From Sycobia sp. Sy_11 (taxonomy: Eukaryota > Arthropoda > Insecta > Hymenoptera > Epichrysomallidae), in NCBI GenBank assembly GCA_018907035.1, contig JACCIC010000004.1:4660001-4724000 (forward strand): a stretch of 64,000 nt of DNA. The letters are read 5' to 3'. Within the stretch, counting starts at the first letter, position 1, and each line of letters starts with the position of its first letter. Below the pieces are notes generated by a model. That model had not been told where the DNA came from, did no database searches, and saw only the letters and a list, made by a program, of their open reading frames with translations. Both the position numbers and the translations under genes were made by a program. Shown here piece by piece: positions 39,915-51,500 of this stretch.

Positions 39915-40540
39915 AATCTAATAATATTCGAACTGAGATAGTTTGATGTCACAATTATAAAAAAAAACGATAACTGTACTTCACGTGCTATTTTAATCTT
40001 TTTTTCTAGGTATAATGATGCATTAAAAAAAAAAGAACATACATAGCTGAATTTGATAAAGCTGAATAATAAATACAGATGTATTTTTATCATATTATAC
40101 AATCCTAAATTGGTATTATTTTTGATAATTCTTCTCAGTGTTCTATTGTTTATCGCTTTTATCGTGTTATCCACCATTTGCAGTAAAACTTCCTGTTATA
40201 GTAATGTATCCATCATTTTCTTACAAATTCATCGGCAATTAGTTCTCTCTATTTTGTATTATTCAATCTGTTCAGTATCGAAGTAATGATAAATAAATTT
40301 GTACAAACTATAAAAATATCGATAAATCAAAGGAATTGCTGAATTGTTTGAAATAATTCACTAATAACCAAGGAATCATAACTCTTGAAACTGGTGAAGA
40401 TTTTTTAGAATTTCAGTAACGTTCTTTTCTTTAATACTCATTCAATTAGCATAATTATTGGCCTGACGAAAATATAGCTGAAAACACTCGTTGTTTAAAC
40501 AATAGCTCATCATTATGCGAAAATAGTCCACACAATTACG
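39911..40540. other. AT-rich stretch, no gene seen
   Basis: Unique AT-rich sequence between the TA tract and the island upstream of the OBP gene. Confidence 0.6.
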
Positions 40541-41060
40541 TTACGCCACGTCATTTGCGATTCGTCTATTTAACGAAACGTACAGCATATGCAATGTAAC
40601 GACGCTCCTAACAAATAAAAGAAGAAGAAAAAAATAGAACGAGTTACGAGCGTACCGAGCCGATTTCGGTCTTGGCCATAATTATCGGAAAGCTTTTAAA
40701 GCGCCACGTATGTAATGGACGACGAATCGGAAGCCGGATATTTTTCTTGCACCGGCACAATTAGCGCGTATAGAGCGTCTATAGCGCCAGGCGCACACAG
40801 TCGAGTATACTTTCATATATGTATATAGAAAACACTATGCAGCGGGCGGATTCGATTTGGCGCGGATGATCTCGCGCTGGCGCAGCGGCGGCAGACGGCG
40901 GTGGCGTCGGTGGCGTCGGTGCTTATGTAAAAAATCTGATAGCCGCTGTGTATAATTGACGGCTGCCAAGTGCCACATCCTGCCCCCACTCCTCCGGCTA
41001 GAGGGGTAGGGGGAATTACCGCGCTTCTCGCTCGTGTACATATATATTGATAAATTCGAT
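40540..41060. other. GC-rich island upstream of the OBP gene
   Basis: CpG-rich sequence ends about 50 bp before the OBP start codon and includes a short GGTGGCGTC tandem (40900-40920). Its position makes it the likeliest OBP regulatory region. The antisense frame at 40813-41109 has no recognisable features. Confidence 0.5.
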
Positions 41061-41063
41061 CGC

Positions 41064-41098
41064 CTATAAGGCACAAGTGATCAGTTTCGCTCACCGAA
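41064..41098 (+). promoter_or_regulatory. Candidate core promoter of the OBP gene
   Basis: A TATA-like CTATAAG sits at 41064-41070, and a TCAGTT, which fits the arthropod initiator consensus, sits at 41081-41086. Their spacing (about 18 bp) is shorter than the usual 25-30, so one of them may not be used; a start near TCA at 41091 would give normal TATA spacing. Either way the 5' UTR would be only about 18-28 nt before the ATG at 41111. Confidence 0.4.
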
Positions 41099-41110
41099 TC
41101 CAAAGTCAAG

Positions 41111-44100
41111 ATGAAGTTCGCGCTCGCTCTTCTCGGTTCCTTACTGCTTCTGGTACGGTCATTTATATCTGTTAAAGTTTTATTTCAAGTAAACCTATAA
41201 TGATAAAAGCCTTACGATCATCGGTTTCGTCGTGTGTGATTAGACGTAACTAATCTGCGAGGGCTTTACATTTACTGCATTAGTATCATATAGAAAATTA
41301 AGATATTTGTCATTGGGGAGTGTAATTAAAAATATATTTTTACACATTAACTAAATTTCTAAAATTATTGATCGGCATATTTAGTTATTATTATAATTAA
41401 ATATTAATAGTAATTAATTTATTACATATTTACATTACGGATTTAGTGGAACTGAATAATTTGTTCGTTTTTAGTTTCAATAAATAATAAAAATTTAGAA
41501 ATCGTTTTGATTCCACGTAGGTTTGTAAAGTCTTAAGAGCGAAAAACGTTTTCTTGACCATATTACTTTTATTCTTAACTGACAAAGTTATAAATCATTT
41601 TGAAAAGTTATATGTTAGTTTAAAAACCATATGTCTTTAGATTTAGTATTACAGTTGAAAGATCGAATCTATAATAAAATTTAGCTAATTCTCTACTGAT
41701 TCTTAGTAATTCATAATTCATAAATTAAAATATTATAGTATTTATAAATAGAAAGAATGTTTAAAAAAGATTTTTTTATTTTACTGATTCAGGATCTAGC
41801 ATGCGGTCATAAATTCTTTACAGATAAATTTCATGAATGCGCGAAAGAAGCTGGAATATCACCTGGTATTTATGTTTATTTATTATGTAAATCAATAATA
41901 TTTTGTTTCATTGTACTTCGGCTTCAAAAATATCACAATTGATTTTAGATGAACTGAAAGAACATATGAAGGGCAACGTAGCTGGCTCGGAGCATTGTAT
42001 AGCTTCTTGCTTTCTGAAGAAGCTAGACGTAGTAAGTTTCGATTCTTTTACTAATACTTTTTATTCCTTTAATTTTTTTATTGATATAGATAAAATTTTC
42101 GTTCAAATTACAAATGAAAATTTTTAATAAAACTCATCTAGGAAGATTTATATATGTATATAGAAATTATATGCAAAGCCAGCGAAATCATCGTGTATAT
42201 TTTCTTTCTGCCGATAGCGTAAGTGAAAAGGGCCTCATCAGTACGAATGTTACGATTCTGAACCTTGTTCTAGATAGTTGACTGCTTTTTAAAAGTTAAC
42301 TGTAATAAGCAAAAGATCGTCAAAAGGATAAAAATGTTGATGTTTATTATCAATTTTGGTTATGGTGTTGGGATCGATCGAAAGAAGCTGTGTAAACAAT
42401 TTCGATAGAATGCAACTTTTAGGTATAGTTGTTTAATCGAAAAATGAAATTTTTTAGAAGAAAGCTCCTGATACTGCATAAAATATAATTCTTAAATTTC
42501 GTATTACTAAATAATTAATAACTAAATAAGAACTTCGAATGTGTGAATTAAATTTTGAAAATTGAGTATACGAGTTCATATTCATAGATTTTTCACGTTT
42601 GAATAATAAAAATATCTTTCGAATTCTATTATCTATTCTTAAAGTAATGCTCACATCTTGAGTTTTCAAAAGTTTAAGCCTATCAAAATTGGCCTACAGA
42701 ACTGTGGAATTCAAAGACTATTTCAAATTAAATGGTCTTCTTCCCTTTTTATATATTTGTAGAACTTCTTATTCCAAAAATTGAATTGATTCCATATTTA
42801 TTGAATTATACTTCTAGTTGAGACTTTTATATACTGTTTTACTCAGTATCTACGATTTAAAACCAGAATATTTGGAATTTTCAAATCCTGCATCCATTTT
42901 TATGTGATAGTGATTAGCTTAATTAGCTTTTCAATAATGAAAAACATATTTTAATCTTCCTACTAGAATACTCATATTTTCTACCTACACTTCATGCAAA
43001 GATATCCTGAAACTTGACTGTGTGGTATTTGGTCGCATATTAATTTTTTAGGTATTCGATGCAAAATCTTTTCTTTTGATGACCAATTGTTTTTTTTCTT
43101 TGTTAAATAAAATAACATTCTTACTTATAATTAGCACGCTTGTAATATAATTTTGGATTTTCCTATATTCTGCAAGTAATTTTGTTTACTTCTACAAAGT
43201 ATATCTTGCATCAGTTTTTGTATATATTACACTAATCTGTCATTAAAAACGCAGATGTAGCTGTATTTCCAAACCTATATTTCATTCAACAATTGAGTAT
43301 GATCTCGAACGAGATTCACTTCTGGTGCTCTTTTATATTTTGTTTTAGCATGATCTCTATACTGAACCCCCCAATACATCCTAATTTTTTTAGTTAATGT
43401 TGAGGAACAGTAACCTGTACATAAATACTGTTATTTTATAAAACCTTAAGCTTGAATGTAGTAGAAAATTTGTAGTTTTAAAATCCTGATCAGTCTCTAT
43501 CGTTTTGTGATTTCGTTTTTTACGGATTGGCCCAATCTTGAAATATATTTTATTTGCATAATATAATTCACATTGATTGGTCAACATGTTCATGAATAGA
43601 TAAGCTCTTATATAAATGAACAAATGCAGAAGAATGCGTATGTCGATACTAAAACAATAATTAGAAAAAAATTTTCTAAGTCTATATTTCTTTTTATATC
43701 AATGATTTTATGTTCTTTTCATTGTTTAAAACACAATTCAATTATTGCGTGATATACTTAAATGAAGCGTGATATGTAGTGTTAATATGAAGCGTGATAT
43801 ACTTAACGAAGGATTCTCCTTTTAAATCCTTTAAACCATTAGTACCATGATCATCAATGATATTGTCTAGTTGATATTATCAATGATATTATCTTAAGTA
43901 TAAGTAACTTTATTCTTATAGTCATTATAATAATACTTCTTTCTCGTGTAGCTGGAAAATGGAAAAATAAGCAAGGATAAAATTGCCGCATGCTTAGCTA
44001 AACTGAAAGATACATTACCAAATATTAGCAAAATGGAGGAAGTCACTAATAGTTGTTATGATAAAGGTGAGTTATGATTTTCAGTTATCTAAATTTTAAA

Positions 44101-45178
44101 ATTCATTAATTTCAGATTAGTATTTGATTTTCATTAAAAAGAATAACTATTTAATCCAAATATCACAGTACTTAGTTGTATTTGCATCATAATCGAGCGC
44201 TTTACTTCTTAAAACAATGTTGATCGAGTTATTCTGTTTCGATTAAAGTCATTTTCAAATTTATAAAAATATGAGAATCTGAATACTTATTATTTGACAA
44301 AATATTTACAACATCTTTTAATAACGATAGTATATATTTTGATTAGCATCAGTAGTAAAAACATAAAAACCAAAGATATAAGTGTTCACCGCTAAATAGA
44401 CATGAACTTTTCTAAAATTCAAAAAAACTAATATAAACTACATGAAGCGTAAGAGAACATAGTTATAAGAATTAAAACTGTACTTATTTCTGATTTTGTA
44501 AACTAAACTAAACTAACAAATATTTTTATACTATAAAAATATTTGCTAGGTTAAAATAATTATAAATAAAAGCACATATTGATAAAGAGTGGGCAATTGA
44601 GATACTGTCTTAAGTTGTGCCTCGTACGAAGCAAGAACGACATACAGCTTGTCTACTGTAATCAATTGGTATATCTACTTTTTCTACGCACCACGTCTAA
44701 AGTGCGTCCTTTGAATTCCTTCTAACCGCCGGTAAAGTGAGTTATGTACTCCTAGGCATGTTAGTTTAGCCAGAATCAGCTATATCCTACGAGTGACTCA
44801 TTCTCGGTCTCTGTTCTCCCATGTCTGGAGTGTATATTGCTGACTACCTTCTAGAAGGGAGTAAAGTACAGGATATACGTGTTGTGTAATAATGAGATTT
44901 TTATATAACTGACAGCTAAAAGTAAGCTAGTTTTATAACAACAAAAATGTTAAATTGATGTTTATGAAAAATTCTTTAAGGAAAATGTATTATTCTTATT
45001 TTGATACGAAACGAAATGTTCTTTATATGTTAACTAACACCTTTTTATTTAGTTATTTTTCATTGAATGATTAGAGTTTACGAATTTTTTGTTTTCAGTT
45101 ACCGCTGAAGGCGATATGGAAGAATGCGAGCTCTCGACGAAATTTACCAACTGTGTTCATAGCTCTATACAAGACTAA
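41111..45178 (+). CDS. Odorant-binding protein (insect PBP/GOBP family), five exons
   Basis: Exons are 41111-41152, 41793-41865, 41949-42031, 43952-44066 and 45099-45178; all four introns are GT-AG and the frame is kept across each join. The product is 130 residues. Residues 1-19 form a secretion signal: MK, a hydrophobic core FALALLGSLLLL, then DLACG with a plausible cleavage after ACG. Six framework cysteines fall at 30, 55, 59, 101, 114 and 123, a spacing of 24-3-41-12-8; the C2-X3-C3 and C5-X8-C6 spacings are diagnostic of classic insect OBPs. In this family three disulphides hold a helical bundle that carries hydrophobic odours or pheromones in sensillum lymph. An extra mature cysteine lies at 80, and another (18) is inside the predicted signal. 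Residue 15 is an Asp encoded at the exon 1/2 junction, unusual but compatible with a signal c-region. No second OBP is visible within the window. The exact orthologue is not recognised. A non-olfactory carrier role is possible. Confidence 0.93.
41153..41792 (+). other. OBP intron 1
   Basis: Phase-0 intron with donor GTACGG and an acceptor ending in TTCAG after a T-rich tract. It is AT-rich and I see no other feature in it. The next AG downstream (41798-41799) would shift the frame, which supports the chosen acceptor. Confidence 0.85.
42032..43951 (+). other. OBP intron 3 (long)
   Basis: Phase-0 intron of 1.9 kb with donor GTAAGT and an acceptor ending GTGTAG. It is AT-rich throughout. I see no recognisable mobile element, exon or tandem repeat, apart from a short repeated AAGCGTGATAT phrase near 43763-43800. 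Confidence 0.85.
44067..45098 (+). other. OBP intron 4, with a less AT-rich insert-like patch
   Basis: Phase-1 intron with donor GTGAGT and acceptor TTTTCAG. Around 44585-44885 the base composition becomes more balanced than the rest of the intron. That patch has no clear terminal repeats or open frame and could be an old repeat insertion or a regulatory element. Confidence 0.7.
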
Positions 45179-45185
45179 ACAGAAA

Positions 45186-45240
45186 ATTAAATGAAAAATT
45201 AATATGTGAATTAAAAGGAAATACAATACAATACAATTAC
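45186..45240 (+). terminator. Candidate poly(A) signals of the OBP transcript
   Basis: Within 40 nt of the stop codon there are two ATTAAA hexamers (45186-45191 and 45210-45215), the commonest variant of AATAAA, followed by AATACA repeats. Either hexamer would give a very short 3' UTR. Confidence 0.45.
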
Positions 45241-46501
45241 ACAGAATACCAATTGTTATGTTCGTTTCGATCCGATATTTCTTAACCAGACGCTCGCACA
45301 TACTCAGTTTACGCTCATATACGTATGTACAGCACGGAAATCCGACGATCGAAATCCATCCCCTCGTAATGAAAACGGATTTCATTGCATTCCTGCGTCG
45401 CGCACTCATAATCGTTGGAACATCGGCGGGAATCCTCGGCCGAGCGCATTCTCGATTAATGCCCCCGTAAGCCCGCACTTCACTAAATTATTCGGCAATA
45501 ATAATCGAAGTGGAAATCGCTTTGATTGAGCCCCCGTCGCATTGCTTATTATCTCAGCTTTACAGCTGGCCATGTCGGAATCGGCATTGACAGCGGTATT
45601 AATTTGGTCAAATGAAGTATACAGTTCGCGTTTGCGTGAATTATGGATGGATCAGCGAAATCTCGCTTTTATTGTTTTTCTTTCTATTTAGATGATTATT
45701 TATCATTTGCTAGTTAATATAATTTGTAGATCGCATTGGATTTTAAGTGAAAAGGTTTTTTATTTTTAATGATTTGAAAATTTGCTATAGACTTTCAATA
45801 CGTAATAGATATGAGGGCAATCAATTGAATGAAATTTAAAGGTTAATTTAGTTTTATAGAGTGTCTAAAAATATATTTTTGTCAAAAGTGTGATATATTA
45901 GCAAATAACGCTCCTCTACAACGGCCATTAACCTAATGGAAAGAAACTTATTTTGTTTGCCCAAAATATATTCATAACAAAGCATTTTCTTCATTTTTTC
46001 GGAAATTCTTTTTTCAGAAGTTACGATAATATTGTTATATTTAGATCTAAAGTACGCAAATATACATTTTTAGTTACTGATACTGAACTAGGAATAGAGA
46101 AGTGTCCGATTTCCTAAAAGATTCTATATTAGACCATATCTATTAATCAAATTTAGTTTACAAGAAAATAATTGAAAGAGTTATTAAACAATACAGTACA
46201 GATATGTAGGATTCAAATTTTAGAGAATCATCTCGATTAAAACCCTGTTATAAGATTATTCTATAAATTTTGTTATAATTATACATGGTTTATTTGAGAT
46301 AATGCTATATATTTGCAAATACTGTAGAGATAAGACTGTTCTCATCATATAAATCATACTTCTTTTTGCTTTTCATTTTGCTTTTACTATAAGCATTCAA
46401 ACGATTTCACAATTATCTATTCCAATAAATATAATAATATAAAACAGAAGATAAATTTAATAACTAGAAAACAGAATAATAAGCATATATAATAAGTTTA
46501 T

Positions 46502-46540
46502 ACACACACACGCGCGCGCGCGCGCGCGCACACACACACA
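46502..46540. repeat. (AC)n(GC)n(AC)n alternating tract
   Basis: Thirty-nine bases of uninterrupted purine-pyrimidine alternation with a CG-rich middle. Confidence 0.95.
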
Positions 46541-46782
46541 TACCTTTGACCATATTGCAATTCAAAGATTTATAACTAGAAATGAATATTGTGTGTCATT
46601 TAGAAAAATTTCGGATAATGAATGATATAAATTTGGATAAACTATCATTTAATATACTACTTCTTTCCTTATTTCAGTAGCAGTAAAATCCGATATCCTC
46701 CTACAGTAGGCAGATAGATACTATTGCGCAACACTTTATTCCCGAAATGAATATGCCAATGTCAGTGATAAAAAGAAGAATA

Positions 46783-46834
46783 TACATACATACATACATA
46801 CATACATACATACATACATACATACATACATACA

Positions 46835-46910
<76 letters not shown>
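46783..46910. repeat. (TACA)n(TA)n compound microsatellite
   Basis: About 20 perfect tetranucleotide units run straight into about 23 TA units. Confidence 0.95.
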
Positions 46911-46914
<4 letters not shown>

Positions 46915-46999
46915 TACATATATACCCACAAAGTACAAGAACATACCAGGGGTACTCCGAACAGGCTAGCATACACTTCTGATTACGCAATGCGTTGAT

Positions 47000-48240
47000 A
47001 AAGCCGTACGCCACACGCACATTATACGCTAGAGAACAATGTTCAATGTTTGCGCGCAGCTCCCACATTCGTCTTACATGTACATAGAATGAAATCTCCC
47101 GTATGCAGACACACCTACACATATAAGTACTGCGTCAGCCGTAGGAATGAAAATCGAAAGCCCGTTTAATCCCCGCGCGCGAATGATCGCGTGGATTTCG
47201 CAATTTGTCGCTCGCTCCCTTCCCACCCCCCTCCCCCTCCCACGTTAGCTCGCTCGCCAAAACTCTCGCGCCTTCTCGTATCTCGATATGTATACATACG
47301 TATATACACCGATATATATCCGTTAAAGCTTCGATTCCGAATGTATATATACACTCGAGTTCCCATTAAACTCGCGCTCCGCTGCTCTCGCGGGGCATAA
47401 AGAAAAGGGGGGCACGCACGCGCGGGCGCGCCCGAGCGCCTAAGTCCGAGCTTTCGCGGATATAACGTCGACCAATAACCTCGGTCCCCTTTCATCTCTG
47501 CGCTTCTCGCTTATGCGTCGTCTACCCCCCCCCCCGCCCGCCACCCTCACCCTTTCTCCGTCTCCACGCTCCCTTTCCATGATTTACGGAGAGCGCGCGG
47601 AATCCGAACAATGTTAATTTCACATCGCGACGCGCGGGGGATTCCCCAGCTCGGGCGGCCATACCGCTACGCCGCCGCCGCCGCCGCCGACGTCGCCGCC
47701 TCCGGCCTTTACCCCGCAAATATACGGCGCAGGTTCGGGGGTGGGGGAGGGCGAGGAGATGCCATAGCGCGCCACCCCCTCCGTCCAGCCCCGCACGCTC
47801 CCTGTATTAACCGCACGGACAGAGCTTAAGAGCGTGCACGAGAGAGCGAGAGAAATAGCTTTTTTCGAAGCTGCAGTAGCATGCGCACACGATCATTGTG
47901 CTCGCCTCGGTGTCCGCGCGTACCGCACACCCCTTCGGTTTACATACACGTACGCACATACACATCCTTAGAGGGCTTCGTGTATACTTTTGGCTCGGGG
48001 GGCTTCCTTTTGCCCTTTTTTGCGGGTGCGGAAAAGCCGGCGGAATAAATGTTCCTCCACCCTTTTCTTGCGATGTAAATCGAATCGTTCCTCCTCTTTT
48101 TATTTGGATTATCGTCCGCACCGGGCAGCCAATTTGTCGCTATTCCGCGGGTAAGGAGAATTTTTTTTACTCGCACAAGGGTTACGAGGGCACATGCTTT
48201 GTCGTAAATTCATTGGAAAATTTTTATAGCGTCTCGGTAT
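47000..48240. other. CpG-rich island
   Basis: GC-rich with a C13 run near 47525, a GCC triplet run (47671-47702) and G-runs (47736-47756). Overlapping frames on both strands are compositional. No tract of GA or TA type is inside it. Confidence 0.5.
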
Positions 48241-48621
48241 AATAATAAGTCATTTTGATCAAGAGCAATTTCTATAGTGCCAGATGATCTAGATTATTGC
48301 ACGATGAAGTATTGTTACGAGTTTAATTTGTAACAAATTATTTACTTCATATGTTTTCGTCATGCTAAGAAGAACGCCTCAAACGAACGGTAATCGTAAT
48401 TAGAGCATACGGATTTCGACAAGTTTTATATCTAAACAAGCGTATTTTTGGAAAAGCTTATTTAAATGTAAAAGATAAAGAAACGACAACAAAATGGCAA
48501 AAGAACTATTGGCATTAATTATAGGTACTTTTAAAACTTTATATTTCTATGCATTAGGCTTGCAACAGCGTGATCAACATTAATACGTAACCTAATTTTT
48601 TAAATATATTACGAGTGGGAG

Positions 48622-48661
<40 letters not shown>

Positions 48662-49220
48662 GAGAAGGAGAGACTATATTTTTGTTTAGAAAAAATATAA
48701 ATTGTAAGTACAATATTAATTATTTGAATGGGTCAAAATTTAATTTTCAAGGACGAATACAGTTGCAGATTTAAAACTACTTTTTAAATTTTTTACAGAA
48801 TTTTAATCAACTATAAAATAAACTAAATCTTAACTTCGTATAGCCATTAAACTATTAAACTGACTGATGTTATCTCTAATCTATTTGCCATTCATAAAGA
48901 ATTCTAAAGAAAATTAGAAATAAGCTAGCTTGATTATAAGTGTTGAGAAAAATAAATTTATTATTGATTAAAGAACAAGAGCAGATCGACTTATTAAGTA
49001 TCAATTTGAAAATATATAGAATAATATATAAGTTTTAAAAGATATTTTTGTAATAAGGCAATTCTACTATAATACGAATTTTATATTTTCATTCAATATT
49101 CATTATTTTATTACCAGTCTTGAAATATGGAAATATTGTGGTGCATCCTGACAAGTTTCAATCGACCGATACAAGGAAAGTGAGATTCATTTCAATTACA
49201 TATTTTTTTTAGATATCAAG
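48240..49220. other. AT-rich stretch, no gene seen
   Basis: It contains a GA tract at 48625-48658. Otherwise it is unique AT-rich sequence. Confidence 0.6.
48625..48658. repeat. (GA)n microsatellite
   Basis: About 16 GA units. Confidence 0.95.
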
Positions 49221-49953
49221 TTGTTGATATGAAAGTTGCTTTTCCCCGCCTCCTCCTACGAGAAGCTCCCGAGATGCTCTTCCCTTCATCGCGATCGGGG
49301 GGAGCATATATATGACAAGTGACCCAGCGCACCAGGCGACAGCCTCATTTTCCCACAGTTCCAGCGCGACGAAACGTAATTTCCCGCTCCATTCGATTTC
49401 CGTCGTCGCCCCGGCACAAGGCACACGGCATCTCAGCGCCCGATTCATAAATCACGCACCGAGCGCACTCGCGAGTACTGCGCTACTCGAGCCAATACCT
49501 GTCTGCATTATCTTCGGGCGGCATTACATCTGTCTCGTCGGCGCGGCCGAGCGACAGTTGGCGAATGAGCGAGGCGGAGACTCGCAGTACAGCCCGGCTA
49601 TATTATCGCGCGTTGTAGGGGGGGGGGCGGGCTGGCATTTCATCAACCCGCTAAAGAGGAGAGCTCGTTGCTGGTTACTCCCGACGCAATCTTTAGTTGT
49701 ATCACGCTGAAGTTTGGCATCGATGTGTCGTCGTTGTAAAAGCTAAGCGCGAGGCCGTCTCCTCCCGTCCCTTTCTATACGTGTACTCGTAGATTCGCGA
49801 TCAAGGGATAAAGGCAGGATGGAAGGATGGGACGGAGAGAAGACCGGAGGTGCAATAAAGGAGATTACGCGCGAGTCGGCGATTCAACGGCGATGATGAA
49901 CTATGCTAATCTAATTCGACCCCCCTCTGGTGGCGCGGGCGCTGAGCGGTACA

Positions 49954-49956
<3 letters not shown>

Positions 49957-50005
<49 letters not shown>
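49957..50005. repeat. (CT)n microsatellite
   Basis: About 22 CT units with one T interruption. Confidence 0.95.
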
Positions 50006-50171
50006 GCGCGCTCTCAGCTCCTACAACTTGATATCTTGTTTACTCGGGGCTTTGAGCAGCCGCGTTGTGTCGACGGTTTTATTATGCGACACCAGCACGA
50101 CGGCGCCCCTCGCGCGTAACTCAGGCGGGCACAACTTTTCCGTTTGTCAGGAGATTTCGCTTGTAATTTGC

Positions 50172-50174
<3 letters not shown>

Positions 50175-50223
<49 letters not shown>
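50175..50223. repeat. (TA)n microsatellite
   Basis: About 24 TA units. Confidence 0.95.
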
Positions 50224-50226
<3 letters not shown>

Positions 50227-50339
50227 CGGTTACGAAGAGTCTTGTAATTTGATTTCAGCTCTCTTTCAGGGTATCATCGAATACCTGTCCCTTTTGTTTT
50301 AGTTCACTTTGCTTTTAGGTGCGCTTTGGCGAAGGTGCA

Positions 50340-51040
50340 AGCGAGTGTTGACAAACAGAGAACTCGCTTTTATTTAAATCGTATAAATCGCTACGTTTTT
50401 ACGAGAACCGTAAAATTTTTCAGGATCTCTAATATTACGCAGGATATTTAAATTCATTCATAAGAAGCTAAACGTGATTCTCTACAACTATGCAAATAAT
50501 AGAATTAAAAGTTTAAATATTTAAATAATAATTCTTAGGGCTTGGGCTCTTTAATGGAGCTCTAGACGAAACCTGTTTTTTACGAGGACATGATATCAAA
50601 ATGGGTGATAGATTTATTGAACAGAATAAACGAGATATTATAATAATAATAACTGAGCAGTACAGTAACATATTTGAACCTAAATATTAGTCCGTGTGGT
50701 ACTGATAATATGCGGCACATTCTTATCGATGTAATTAGTAGTCACCTTTAATTTTTTTAAAAAAATCCACTTAGAGGATATCTTATTTACTGAATAACCC
50801 TTTGTTTATTTCGGAATTCGCAGAAAAAATAATATCTAATAAATTCATTCTCATTAATCTGTCTCGGATAATACGTAGTTTATTAATTATTGGTCGATTA
50901 AATTGAAAAGATATAAAATACGTAAAATCTATTGATGAAAATTCAAATATTGCTCTATTTTCAGTAAAAATGTACTATATTTGTTAAAAGAATAAATTTT
51001 TTAGAGTAAAGATTTGTTTATAATTACGATATGATCAATT
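50340..51040. other. AT-rich stretch, no gene seen
   Basis: Unique AT-rich sequence with no recognisable repeat. Confidence 0.6.
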
Positions 51041-51500
51041 AATAGACAGGTCGGTCACTCGCTTGACGAAGAGAGGACATCGACGTGCTCGGCTGTCTCG
51101 GGATTTTAGGATGTTTGTGTAGATCGCGCGCATATCTGATTATCTTTTGTTTGTCTATCGGGTAAGTGCATCGGGCTACTGTCTTGAGGAATGTTTGGGA
51201 GCACGCGGAAGAAACCTCTAAGAATACTTATCGCGCTGCAGAGCAAGAGCAAGTATCAGCCGATACGTGTAATGACGTCTGTTCGGAATTGACGGGCATA
51301 AGGAACCTTACGAGAGTTGCTCGTAAGAAATTCGGGTAGGTTTAGCTGGCAATCCATCGAGTCGGTAGATTTGTAATTCGTAGTGCGCTTTTAAATACGT
51401 TAAAAAAAAAATTCACGCATAAAGGTTCGATTAGGCGGGTGTTCGAGCTCGTATCAAGATACTGCGAGTCGAGGTTTGAGATGCTACCCAGGCTGCCTCT
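51040..51500. other. Balanced-composition segment with stem-loops, no ORF
   Basis: This 460-bp segment stands out from AT-rich flanks and lacks microsatellites. It contains a perfect 8-bp hairpin (CTTACGAG-AGTTG-CTCGTAAG, 51307-51327) and an imperfect longer one around GTATCAAGATAC (about 51446-51474). No long frame is present. It could be a noncoding exon, a structured RNA or a regulatory element. Confidence 0.3.

Larger units (their letters stand above)
45240..47000. other. Intergenic DNA downstream of the OBP gene
   Basis: A balanced-composition patch (45270-45600) is followed by AT-rich sequence, an AC/GC tract (46502) and the TACA/TA compound repeat (46783). No gene recognised. Confidence 0.55.
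49220..50340. other. CpG-rich island with CT and TA tracts
   Basis: CpG-rich sequence with a G-run cluster near 49619 and CT (49957) and TA (50175) tracts. The 132-141 codon frames lack domains and partly run through the tracts. Confidence 0.5.

Noticed and set aside
46783..46862. Regular tandem units, considered as a CRISPR-like array
   Set aside because: It is a 4-bp microsatellite without spacers.
47736..47756. G-run cluster as a quadruplex
   Set aside because: Only three separated G-runs of three or more are present.
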